Part shown: in pieces, positions 45,301 to 51,971 of the stretch
Layout of the letters: each line of letters opens with the position of its first letter
How positions within the stretch are numbered: position 1 is the stretch's first letter
Source: an uncultured Bacteroidales bacterium
GTDB lineage: Bacteria > Bacteroidota > Bacteroidia > Bacteroidales > UBA932
Length of the DNA: 64,000 bases
Assembly: GCA_900318955.1 (NCBI GenBank)
Contig: ONMJ01000001.1
Span: forward strand, 22,656 to 86,655
Direction: 5' to 3'
Made by a program: the position numbers and the translations under genes
Notes under the pieces: generated by a model
What the model was told of the DNA's origin: nothing
The model's database searches: none
Seen by the model: only the letters and a program-made list of their open reading frames with translations

Positions 45301-45863
45301 GAAACGAATTTGCCGCCCTGGACGGGATACAGGGTGGTCTTGTAGCCGATACATGAGATTTCCAATGAAGTATTGGATGATCTTACCGGAAGGGAGAACC
45401 GTCCCGATTCATCGGATATCGTACCGTTGTGGGTTCCAGATTCGATGACACCAGCCCCGATTACCGGGACGCCTTTTTCATCAGTGACAACGCCGGAGAC
45501 GACGATGTTTTTCGCCGGTTTTGCCTGACCTGTCTGCGGAATGATAACGATGTAATTCCCATCGATGCGATAGGAATAACCCGTCTGGGCAAGAATGACC
45601 GGCATCACTTCATCGACAGTTCCGCTCGGGATGGCCGTCGGAACATCCTTGGTTACATCGAGCTTTGAGTTGTTGTAGGAGACCCGGTAGCGTGTCTGGC
45701 TCTCAATGGTCTCGATTGCTTTTTGAATTGTGATTCTGCCGGTTCCGAACCGGATGGACTGTGCCATGGAAGGAATAGAAATCATCCATGTGACAACCAT
45801 CAGAAACAGCATCTTCCCCCAACAGGAGAATAATACTTTTTTAGAATGATTTTGTGAGAACAT
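42375..45863 (-). CDS. SusC/RagA-family TonB-dependent receptor with N-terminal STN signalling domain
   Basis: A 1162-residue outer-membrane receptor. After a signal peptide (ending SMAQ near 35) comes an STN domain at about 38-110 (ITIQKAIETIESQTRYRVSYNN), a carboxypeptidase-regulatory-like domain at about 120-205 (VSGVVTDEKGVPVIGAGVIE), a TonB box DEVVVVGFGTQKK near 209, the plug (VLIDGVEGDLSMINSQNVENISILKDAAASSIYG) and a 22-strand barrel ending in a SusC-type C-terminus (KTVSAGISLTL). The STN domain is used to signal ligand binding to an anti-sigma factor, and the fecR-like gene lies 16 bp upstream. With SusD it imports an oligosaccharide; the substrate is not evident. Confidence 0.95.
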   Translation of the reverse strand: MFSQNHSKKVLFSCWGKMLFLMVVTWMISIPSMAQSIRFGTGRITIQKAIETIESQTRYRVSYNNSKLDVTKDVPTAIPSGTVDEVMPVILAQTGYSYRIDGNYIVIIPQTGQAKPAKNIVVSGVVTDEKGVPVIGAGVIESGTHNGTISDESGRFSLPVRSSNTSLEISCIGYKTTLYPVQGGKFVSAVLPEDAEALDEVVVVGFGTQKKINLTGAVATIDSKQLQDRPVQNLTQALQGQVPGLNINVTSGLLDSTPSMNIRGTGTIGTGSTAAPLVLIDGVEGDLSMINSQNVENISILKDAAASSIYGSRAPFGVILVTTKKGDAGNSKVNYNNNFRWNGPTMMPESMDSYNFIMMIDQGLINYGSSRYSNDERVQRIKDYIAGKITTVNVIDPNNKSRWANPNGYGNASSDVYRDYFNDWSFSQEHNLSVSGGSGKVSYYIGMGYMDQNGLLKLAEDSFKKYTPSARVDAQINDWIRATYSTRFTRTDYGRPTVMKSSYFENLGRQNFPWRSVYDDNGFIQQSSPALSLIEGGRSNTQHDKFDNHGSLEFEPVKNWVTTVSMDYNVETSEERAVSLKTYNHDANGNPYIQTKTDQVQETFWKRNFLTFNAYTTYSFTLGEKNNFKVMGGMQYEDLKYKTNTLSRVGLIINDLPVIDLTNGLDYNGTAQVPIVGGSDSEWKTVGYFGRLNYDYAGKYLFEANLRYDGSSRFRSKSRYDWFPSFSVGWNISQEDFWEGVKPYVNFLKIRASYGSLGNQNTTSWYPTYSSLTLGTSNGKWLQNGALTNTAAMAKLISSSLTWETIKTLDAGIDFGAFNNRFTGSFDIYNRLTLNMVGPAQELPNILGTAVPVTNNTDLKTYGFELTLGWRDQLRNGLAYGVNFVLSDNQTIITRYPNATKSLNTYYEGQKLGDIWGYETIGIAKTQEEMDAHLASLPNGGQAFGTRWAAGDIMYKDISGDGQVSAGSSTYDDPGDRKIIGNSTPRFRYGLDFNASWKGFDLRVFFQGVAKRDWWTSSYAFWGSPNENMWYMIPLVQQLNYFRASEYDDLPANTNSYYPRPIISSKNNAAGSYKNQQVQTKYLQNAAYLRLKNVTFGYTLPGRISQSFKVSSLRIFVSGENLWTLTKLAEMFDPEGIDGVNSASGLGYPIMKTVSAGISLTL

Positions 45864-45879
45864 ATAATTAAGTTAAAAG

Positions 45880-46833
45880 CTATTTGAGCGTAACAATAAC
45901 CGATTCGTCCTGCCTGAGGACTTCGATGTTGCCGACCGTCATGCAGATAACGTCCATGACCTTATCGAATTTCTCTCCCCGTGGAAAGCTCATGGTATAT
46001 TTTGAATCATCGTCACTAGTCAGATTTACGATTGTGCGGCCGTACATCCTTCCGACCTTCTCAAGAATCTCGTTCAATGAGTCCTCGTTGAAGTACATGG
46101 CCCCGCTGGTCCATTCATTCTCGCGGGCAGAATTAACCCGGCTCACATGGTAGGTTTTCAGCCGGCTGTCATAACTGAACTGTTCATCAGGATGGAGGAT
46201 AAAGGTCTTCTCCGGATCGAGGAGACTGCTGATCAATACCTTCCCTTCTTCCAATGTCGCCGTGGATCTGGAAATGCTCTGGTCTGCAAGTATGCTGAAC
46301 TTCGTCCCAAGTGCCTTTACGCAGAACTTCGGGGTCTGGACAATGAAGGGATGGTCAGAATCATGGGCAACGTCAAAACTTGCTTCGCCTACCAGATGGA
46401 CCAGGCGGTCATTCCTTCGGAAAGACTTCGGATATGAAAGGAAACTGCCGGCGTTCAGGACAACATTTGTTCCGTCTGGCAAGACAATCCGCTGCATCAT
46501 CCCGGGCGGAACGACGCAACGAACCAATTCACTGTCCGCCTTTAACCTCATCTCATATATTTTGACGGAAATGCCGCATAACGCAGGCAGGAGAAGAAGC
46601 ATGGCGGCAAAACCATACATCCATCCGGATTTCCGAATTTTCTTTTTTGGGAAGTCCTGGCGGGGCTTGATAATCTCAAGTACATGTTGCAGAGACTCGA
46701 GAGTGTCCTCTTCCGGGCATTCCGAAACCGAATCCCATATTCTCATGAGTACGGAATTCAGATCTTCACTTTCCGTGTGGTCGTCCGCAAGCCACTTCAG
46801 CCGCTGAACCCTGTCCGAATAATCGTCATTCAT
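45880..46833 (-). CDS. FecR-family anti-sigma factor
   Basis: A 317-residue single-pass membrane protein: a cytosolic N-terminal ~80 residues that should bind the sigma factor, one helix (MYGFAAMLLLLPALCGISV, about 85-103), a FecR domain (VLPDGTNVVLNAGSFLSYPKSF and LVGEASFDVAHDSDHPFIVQT) and a C-terminal DUF4974 domain (LNEILEKVGRMYGRTIV) that contacts the STN domain of SusC. It releases the ECF sigma factor when the receptor is occupied. It starts 3 bp after the sigma gene stop and ends 16 bp before susC. Confidence 0.94.
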   Translation of the reverse strand: MNDDYSDRVQRLKWLADDHTESEDLNSVLMRIWDSVSECPEEDTLESLQHVLEIIKPRQDFPKKKIRKSGWMYGFAAMLLLLPALCGISVKIYEMRLKADSELVRCVVPPGMMQRIVLPDGTNVVLNAGSFLSYPKSFRRNDRLVHLVGEASFDVAHDSDHPFIVQTPKFCVKALGTKFSILADQSISRSTATLEEGKVLISSLLDPEKTFILHPDEQFSYDSRLKTYHVSRVNSARENEWTSGAMYFNEDSLNEILEKVGRMYGRTIVNLTSDDDSKYTMSFPRGEKFDKVMDVICMTVGNIEVLRQDESVIVTLK

Positions 46834-46836
46834 CTG

Positions 46837-47391
46837 CTATGAATTCTTTTTAACATACTTCCTGATATCGGAAAGGGCAAGAGACAGCATGTTTTCAACG
46901 GTCTTCTTGCTGATTCCGAGCGTTTCCGCTATTTCGTCCGTTTTTATACCCTCGTATCGGCTCATCTTGAAAATTTCCTTGCGGCGCGAAGGCATTGTCT
47001 CCACGTACTGCCAGATCAGCAGGGCCATGTCATTGGCATCAATACTCGATTCGATATCGAGAGACTGAAGCACTTCCTTCCGCAGGTCGCTATATGATTT
47101 CTTCGCCATGTAATCTGCCACCACTTTCTCATGACGGATGTATTGAAGGACCATGTTGGAAGCCATCCTGCATAAATAAGCTTCCATCCTGTCGATTTCA
47201 AGCAGGCGGTCACGATGTTCCCAGATATACACGAAAATGTCCTGAGCGAAATCTTTAGCTATCTCTTCATCATTCACCAAGGCGAAGATATATCCCTTAA
47301 CCTTTGGGAAATACTGCATGAAAAGAACAGAGAATGCGGAAAGATTTCCTTTGACTATTTCAATTAAAAGCTGTTTGTTGATTCTGCTCAA
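46837..47391 (-). CDS. RNA polymerase ECF-type sigma factor
   Basis: A 184-residue sigma-70 family ECF protein: region 2 (AFSVLFMQYFPKVKGYIFALVNDEEIAKDFAQDIFVYIWEH, about 19-59) and region 4 (EIFKMSRYEGIKTDEIAETLGISKKTVENMLSLAL, about 138-172). It should direct transcription of this SusCD locus and perhaps itself. The start is a TTG: an in-frame stop lies 12 nt upstream, and no ATG lies before region 2 begins, so a weak start codon seems genuine. No TAnnTTTG element lies in the 90 bp upstream, fitting an ECF-specific or autoregulated promoter that I cannot define. Confidence 0.92.
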   Translation of the reverse strand: MSRINKQLLIEIVKGNLSAFSVLFMQYFPKVKGYIFALVNDEEIAKDFAQDIFVYIWEHRDRLLEIDRMEAYLCRMASNMVLQYIRHEKVVADYMAKKSYSDLRKEVLQSLDIESSIDANDMALLIWQYVETMPSRRKEIFKMSRYEGIKTDEIAETLGISKKTVENMLSLALSDIRKYVKKNS

Positions 47392-47490
47392 GCCCTTATT
47401 ATATTATGTGGTCTGTTAATATAGATGCCTAAAACAAACGGAACACCCAAAACAATTTGAACTTTTTTTCATGGAGAACAATCTCTTTTG

Positions 47491-47518
47491 AAAAAAAAGG
47501 CCGACCCTTTAGTCGACC
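47491..47518 (-). terminator. Intrinsic terminator downstream of the phosphohexomutase gene
   Basis: Minus-strand RNA folds GGTCGAC with GTCGGCC (one G-U pair) around a 6-nt loop, followed by eight Ts. It ends the gene at 47555-49213 and separates it from the sigma-factor locus. Confidence 0.82.
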
Positions 47519-47554
47519 TCATTAATTAATCATATTATCTTGAAAGGTTTAGTG

Positions 47555-49213
47555 CTAGCTGATGAACTGGTCCTTGAGCGCCTCAATCTTGGCCGGAGCG
47601 TTGTCTCCCTTCGCCCCGAAGTAGAATTTGATCTTCGGCTCTGTGCCTGAAGGACGTACTGAGACGATGTCGCCGTCTTCGTTGAGGAACTGAAGTACAT
47701 TGGATTTCGGAAGTCCGGTCTTTTCCGGCTCGAGATAGTCGATGACTTTGACGACTTTCTTTCCGGCGATCTCCTTGGGCGGGTTCTCACGATAGTCTGA
47801 CATAATCTTTTGAATCTCCTCTGCTCCGGTCTTGCCCTTTCGCACGATATAGACCATTTTCTCGACGTAGAGGCCGTATTCTTTATAAATCTTCTGCATG
47901 AGGCCATAGAGAGTCAGCCCCTGCTCGGCTGCCCATGCTGCGCATTCTGCTATCATGATTGCTGCTGTCTGGGCGCATTTGTCGCGGACGAACTCTCCAA
48001 CATTGAATCCATAGCTTTCCTCGCCTCCGCAGATGAATTCGCCGTCATTTTCGTGAGCCTTTACGATTTCGGCGATATATTTGAAGCCGGTAAGAACGTT
48101 ATAGCACTTGACACCGAAGGATTCGCAGATAGCCGCTATGAGTTCGGATGTGACGATTGTTTTGACGCAGTATTTGCTGCTGTCCAGCTTTCCTAGCTCT
48201 TTCCAGCGGCTCAGGATGTAGTATGTCATCATCGAAGCGGTCTGGTTGCCTGTGAACTGAACCATCTTGCCTTTGTCGTCGCGTACGGCAATACCCATTC
48301 TGTCCGCGTCAGGATCTGTTGCAATGACGATGTCAGCGCCCACCTCGTCTGCCTTCTCAATTGCCATCTTCATGGCAGCCGGCTCCTCGGGGTTTGGAGA
48401 TGCCACGGTAGGGAAGTTGCCGTCGCTGATGTCTTGCTCGGGGACATGGTAGATATTCTTCATTCCAAGCCTGTGGAGGCACTCGGGAACGAGTCTTACA
48501 CCGCATCCATGGAGAGGAGTGTAGACGATCTTTATGTCGGTATGCTTTGCAACAGCCTCGGGGGAGAGAGCAAGCGAAAGGATATCCCTCATATAGAGTT
48601 CATCCATTTCCTTTCCCATGATCTCGATTCCGCCGAATTCATCCCCTTCCTCGAAGCGGACCTCATCAGGATCGGTAATGGCATTGACCTCGGCTACTAT
48701 GTCCTTGTCGACAGGGGAGGTTATCTGGCCTCCATCGCTCCAGAATACTTTGTATCCATTGTATTCTTTGGGATTATGACTGGCAGTAATCATGATTCCC
48801 GCAGTCGCTTTCTTGGCGCGAATGCTATAGCTTAGCTCTGGAGTAGGGCGGAGATTGTCAAATAGGTAGACCTTTATTCCATTGTTGGAGAGAACTTCTG
48901 CAGAAATCTTCGCGAAGAGTTTGCTGTTGTTGCGGCTATCGAAGGAAATGCATACGCTCTTTTCGCCATCAACATGCTTTTTGATGTAGTTTGCAAGTCC
49001 CTGAGTGGCCATTCCGACAGTGTATTTATTCATCCTGTTGGTTCCGACTCCCATTATGCCACGGAGACCGCCGGTCCCGAATTCGAGATTCTTATAGAAC
49101 GCATCTTCAAGCGCTACAGGATCTGTGTTTCTAAGTTCAATGACTTTGCATTTGGTCTCGGGATCGAAATTGCCGTCAATCCAGCTTTTAACGGCCTCTT
49201 TGTAATCTTTCAT
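47555..49213 (-). CDS. Phosphohexomutase (phosphoglucomutase/phosphomannomutase)
   Basis: A 552-residue enzyme of the alpha-D-phosphohexomutase superfamily with all four domains. GTGGLRGIMG near residue 46 opens domain 1, the phosphoserine motif TASHNPKEYNGYK is near 141, the metal loop DPDADRMGI near 303, the sugar-binding loop GGEESYGF near 398, and the phosphate-binding RPSGTEPKIKFY near 521. It interconverts hexose 1- and 6-phosphates; glucose or mannose preference cannot be settled by eye, though the architecture resembles the long PgcA-like type. Single-gene unit with its own promoter and terminator. Confidence 0.93.
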   Translation of the reverse strand: MKDYKEAVKSWIDGNFDPETKCKVIELRNTDPVALEDAFYKNLEFGTGGLRGIMGVGTNRMNKYTVGMATQGLANYIKKHVDGEKSVCISFDSRNNSKLFAKISAEVLSNNGIKVYLFDNLRPTPELSYSIRAKKATAGIMITASHNPKEYNGYKVFWSDGGQITSPVDKDIVAEVNAITDPDEVRFEEGDEFGGIEIMGKEMDELYMRDILSLALSPEAVAKHTDIKIVYTPLHGCGVRLVPECLHRLGMKNIYHVPEQDISDGNFPTVASPNPEEPAAMKMAIEKADEVGADIVIATDPDADRMGIAVRDDKGKMVQFTGNQTASMMTYYILSRWKELGKLDSSKYCVKTIVTSELIAAICESFGVKCYNVLTGFKYIAEIVKAHENDGEFICGGEESYGFNVGEFVRDKCAQTAAIMIAECAAWAAEQGLTLYGLMQKIYKEYGLYVEKMVYIVRKGKTGAEEIQKIMSDYRENPPKEIAGKKVVKVIDYLEPEKTGLPKSNVLQFLNEDGDIVSVRPSGTEPKIKFYFGAKGDNAPAKIEALKDQFIS

Positions 49214-49244
49214 ATTATATTGTGCGTTAGTATTTTCTATCTTA

Positions 49245-49252
49245 CAAATTTA
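49245..49252 (-). promoter_or_regulatory. Bacteroidetes -7 promoter element for the phosphohexomutase gene
   Basis: The minus strand reads TAAATTTG (TAnnTTTG), 31 nt before the ATG at 49213. Confidence 0.52.
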
Positions 49253-49259
49253 GGAATTT

Positions 49260-49292
49260 TTTGCATTATTGCGATAGGATTTCTTACTTTTG
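49260..49292 (+). promoter_or_regulatory. Full -33/-7 promoter for the THUMP-like methyltransferase gene
   Basis: TTTG at 49260-49263, a 21-nt spacer and TACTTTTG at 49285-49292. The ATG at 49304 follows only 11 nt later, leaving a leader of about 3-7 nt. Confidence 0.7.
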
Positions 49293-49303
49293 CCGTTGCG
49301 AAA

Positions 49304-50569
49304 ATGGATTTCATTCAATTCATACTTGATCATGCTGACGATGATACTTCCCGCCTTCTTCTTTCTAGGCAGAAGTACCCTCAGATAGACATGTCTCTTG
49401 CAGTAAGTACTATCGAGTCCAGGAGGAAGCTTCGCTCGAAAGTTCCTCAGTGGTATAATATCCCCTCGTTGAAGTTTCCTTTGCCGCTTTCTTCGGAACA
49501 GTGCAGTTCGACAATCACTGCAAAATATAAGGCTTCTCTGGCAGGGCGTCTAATCTCCGGCAAAGGACGTATTGCCGACCTTACCGGTGGGCTCGGAGTG
49601 GACTGCTGGGCGTTTTCTTCTGTGGCCTTCGAGGTTCTCTACAACGAAATGCAAAAGCCTTTGGCTGAAGCATCAGAGTGGAACTTTAAGGAGCTTGGAA
49701 TCAGCAATATAAAGGTTTCTTCTAAAAGAATCGCTCCAAAAGGAGAAGCGGACGAAAAAGGCTCTTTCGAAATAGGTGATGTACTCGGAGATTTCCGCCC
49801 TGACCTTATCTTCATGGACCCGGCTAGGCGATCATCCGGAGGACGGAAAGTTTTCCTACTTGAGGACTGTTCGCCAGATGTTCTGGCACTTCAGAATGAA
49901 CTTCTCGAGACCTGTCCGTTATTGATGCTGAAACTCTCGCCGATGGCGGACATTACCGCTCTTTGCCGAAGACTTTCCCATGTCAGGGAAATTCACGTTG
50001 TCTCTTCAGAAAGAGAATGTAAGGAAATACTTGTGGTTCAGGATATTGGCTTTGTCGGAGAACCGAGAATTGTAGCGGTTGAACTTGGTAAAACGGATGG
50101 CAAGTTTATTTTTTCTCCTTCGGAAGAAGCAGATGCCAAGCCGCAGTTTCTTATAGACCTTCCTAAAGAAGGAGATATTCTTTTTGAGCCCGGAAAGGCC
50201 CTTTCGAAGTCAGGAGCCTTCAACCTCTTTTCGGCAAGAAGCGGCTTTTTGAAGCTTGCCCCGTCCACCCATCTTTACATCTCGAAAGGGGCCGCGCAGG
50301 AAGACTTTTCTGCATTGGGGAATAAATTCATTATCAAGGAGATACAACCTTTAAACAAACGAACGCTTAAAGATATAGGAACCCGCTATCCCAAAGCTGA
50401 CATCACCGCACGAAATATCCCTATGACCTCTGACGAACTCCGTAAAAGACTAGGGATACACTCTTCAGGCCCCTTCCATGTTTTCGGGGTCAAGATCTCT
50501 ACTGACGGGGGTAATTATCTAATTGTTACTGAGCCTTTTCCTTTGAAAAATGTCGGCACCAGGGAGTGA
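49304..50569 (+). CDS. Class I SAM-dependent methyltransferase with THUMP-like domain
   Basis: A 421-residue cytosolic protein. The SAM motif DLTGGLGVDCWAFS is near residues 92-105 and the catalytic-type motif FMDPARRSSGGRKVFLLEDCSPD near 166-188. A C-terminal THUMP-like region (KADITARNIPMTSDELRKRLGI, GPFHVFGVKIS) suggests RNA as substrate. The family is common in Bacteroidetes and uncharacterised. The open frame extends upstream to 48974 through the antisense of the mutase gene, but the promoter at 49260-49292 fixes ATG 49304. The 3' end overlaps nth by 44 bp tail to tail. Confidence 0.82.
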   Translation: MDFIQFILDHADDDTSRLLLSRQKYPQIDMSLAVSTIESRRKLRSKVPQWYNIPSLKFPLPLSSEQCSSTITAKYKASLAGRLISGKGRIADLTGGLGVDCWAFSSVAFEVLYNEMQKPLAEASEWNFKELGISNIKVSSKRIAPKGEADEKGSFEIGDVLGDFRPDLIFMDPARRSSGGRKVFLLEDCSPDVLALQNELLETCPLLMLKLSPMADITALCRRLSHVREIHVVSSERECKEILVVQDIGFVGEPRIVAVELGKTDGKFIFSPSEEADAKPQFLIDLPKEGDILFEPGKALSKSGAFNLFSARSGFLKLAPSTHLYISKGAAQEDFSALGNKFIIKEIQPLNKRTLKDIGTRYPKADITARNIPMTSDELRKRLGIHSSGPFHVFGVKISTDGGNYLIVTEPFPLKNVGTRE

Positions 50570-51170
50570 GGGAGCAAGATGAGCACTTCGGGTTTCTCGC
50601 GGTGCAGGTATAGCGTCCATGGAGAATAAGCCAATGGTGGGAGATTGCGCGTTTCTCAACCGGAATATACTTTTCAAGATCCTTCTCCACGGCTTCTACG
50701 CTTTTGCCATCAGAAAGTCCCAGCCGGTGGGATACCCTGAAAACATGGGTGTCTACAGCGATAACTGGCTTATCGTAAACAACTGAGGCAATGACATTTG
50801 CTGTCTTCCTCCCGACACCGGGAAGGCTCATTAGAGAATCAATATCGGAGGGTACCTCGCCGCCGAAATCTTCGAGGAGCTTCGAGGCCATGGCTATTAC
50901 ATGCCTTGTCTTGCTATTGGGATAAGAGACACTCTTTAGATACGGAAATACCTCGTCATAAGTGGCAGAGGCGAGAGAGAGAGGAGTCGGGTACTTCTCG
51001 AAAAGGGGAGGAGTTACCATATTGACCCTCTTGTCGGTGCATTGGGCCGATAAAATCACAGCTACAAGAAGCTGGAATGGGTCATTGTAATGCAGTTCGG
51101 TCTGAGCGAGGGGCATATTCCTTTCGAACCAGTCCAATATTCCACTATACCTTTCGCTTTTTTTCATCAT
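50526..51170 (-). CDS. nth: Endonuclease III
   Basis: A 214-residue DNA glycosylase/AP lyase for oxidised pyrimidines. The helix-hairpin-helix LPGVGRKTANVI contains catalytic Lys122, VDTHVFRVSHRL contains Asp140, and the [4Fe-4S] loop has Cys189, Cys196, Cys199 and Cys205 in C-X6-C-X2-C-X5-C spacing. Two adjacent ATGs (51170 and 51167) are possible starts; a longer open frame to 51284 overlaps ftsE and is not supported. It lies 19 bp after the ftsE stop, so it may share that transcript. Confidence 0.95.
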   Translation of the reverse strand: MMKKSERYSGILDWFERNMPLAQTELHYNDPFQLLVAVILSAQCTDKRVNMVTPPLFEKYPTPLSLASATYDEVFPYLKSVSYPNSKTRHVIAMASKLLEDFGGEVPSDIDSLMSLPGVGRKTANVIASVVYDKPVIAVDTHVFRVSHRLGLSDGKSVEAVEKDLEKYIPVEKRAISHHWLILHGRYTCTARNPKCSSCSLTPWCRHFSKEKAQ

Positions 51171-51189
51171 GAGTCTCAGTTTGAAGCGG

Positions 51190-51900
51190 TTATACAGTGA
51201 TGTCGAGGTCGATTTCCACGCTGTCAGACTGCTCTGTGCAGGATTCATCACGGCAGGAGAAGACTCTTCCGTGGTACTTTTCAAAGATGGATCGGTTATG
51301 GGTAACCATCACTATGGCAGTTCCTTCCGCATTGAGTTTCAGGAGGAGTTTCATAATCCCGTCAGCCGTCTCTGCATCGAGATTGCCGGTCGGTTCATCG
51401 GCTATTATGACCTCCGGAGAATTGAGCAGAGCTCTTGCAATTGCGATTCTCTGCTGCTCTCCGCCGGAAAGCTGGTGAGGCATTTTATGGGCCTTGGTCC
51501 TCATCCCAACATCGTCGAGGACTTCCGCAATCCTGTCGTCTATCTTCATCCTGTCTCTCCATCCGGTGGAGCGGAGTACGAATTCCAGATTCTGTTCGAC
51601 GCTTCGGTCCATAAGAAGTTGGAAATCCTGGAACACCACTCCGAGCCGACGCCGCAGGTATGGTATATCTTTTGAACGGATTTTTCTTAGATCAAATCCG
51701 CAGACAGTGCCGTCTCCCTTTTCGAGAGGGTTTTCTGCAGTCATTGTCCTTATGATGGATGTTTTTCCAGAACCGACTTTGCCTACGATGTAGACGAAAT
51801 CGCCGGAGAATATGTCCATGTTGAGGCCATATATGACGATATTGTCGCCGCCAAAAATGTCGGCGTCGCGGAATGAAATCAGAGGCTTGGCATTATCCAT
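51190..51900 (-). CDS. ftsE: FtsE-like cell-division ABC ATPase
   Basis: A 236-residue ATPase with Walker A GKVGSGKTS at residues 40-48, VVFQDFQLLMDRSVEQN at the Q-loop, signature LSGGEQQRIAIARALL, Walker B VIIADEPTGNLD and H-loop MVTHN. Sequence and length fit FtsE, which with membrane partner FtsX controls peptidoglycan hydrolases at the septum. No ftsX gene is adjacent; the next gene is nth. Other MacB/LolD-type ATPases share these motifs, so the FtsE name is a best fit rather than certain. Confidence 0.83.
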   Translation of the reverse strand: MDNAKPLISFRDADIFGGDNIVIYGLNMDIFSGDFVYIVGKVGSGKTSIIRTMTAENPLEKGDGTVCGFDLRKIRSKDIPYLRRRLGVVFQDFQLLMDRSVEQNLEFVLRSTGWRDRMKIDDRIAEVLDDVGMRTKAHKMPHQLSGGEQQRIAIARALLNSPEVIIADEPTGNLDAETADGIMKLLLKLNAEGTAIVMVTHNRSIFEKYHGRVFSCRDESCTEQSDSVEIDLDITV

Positions 51901-51927
51901 GAACGAATATTGTACTTATGAATCATA

Positions 51928-51935
51928 CAAATATA
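51928..51935 (-). promoter_or_regulatory. Bacteroidetes -7 promoter element for ftsE
   Basis: The minus strand reads TATATTTG, 27 nt before the ATG at 51900. Confidence 0.58.
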
Positions 51936-51948
51936 CCGATTTTTTTGT

Positions 51949-51956
51949 TATTTTTG
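51949..51956 (+). promoter_or_regulatory. Bacteroidetes -7 promoter element for the TPR/beta-barrel pair
   Basis: TATTTTTG matches TAnnTTTG, 15 nt before the ATG at 51972, divergent from the ftsE element 13 bp away. Confidence 0.55.
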
Positions 51957-51971
51957 TAAATTAATGGCAAG

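Noticed and set aside
47431-47490. A -7 promoter for the sigma factor gene
   Set aside because: No TAnnTTTG match on the minus strand in this stretch; the promoter probably uses another sigma factor and cannot be defined by eye.
40217-47554. Possible genomic island inserted at tRNA-Thr
   Set aside because: No integrase, and I found no repeat of the tRNA 3' end near 47400-47550, so there is no direct evidence of integration.
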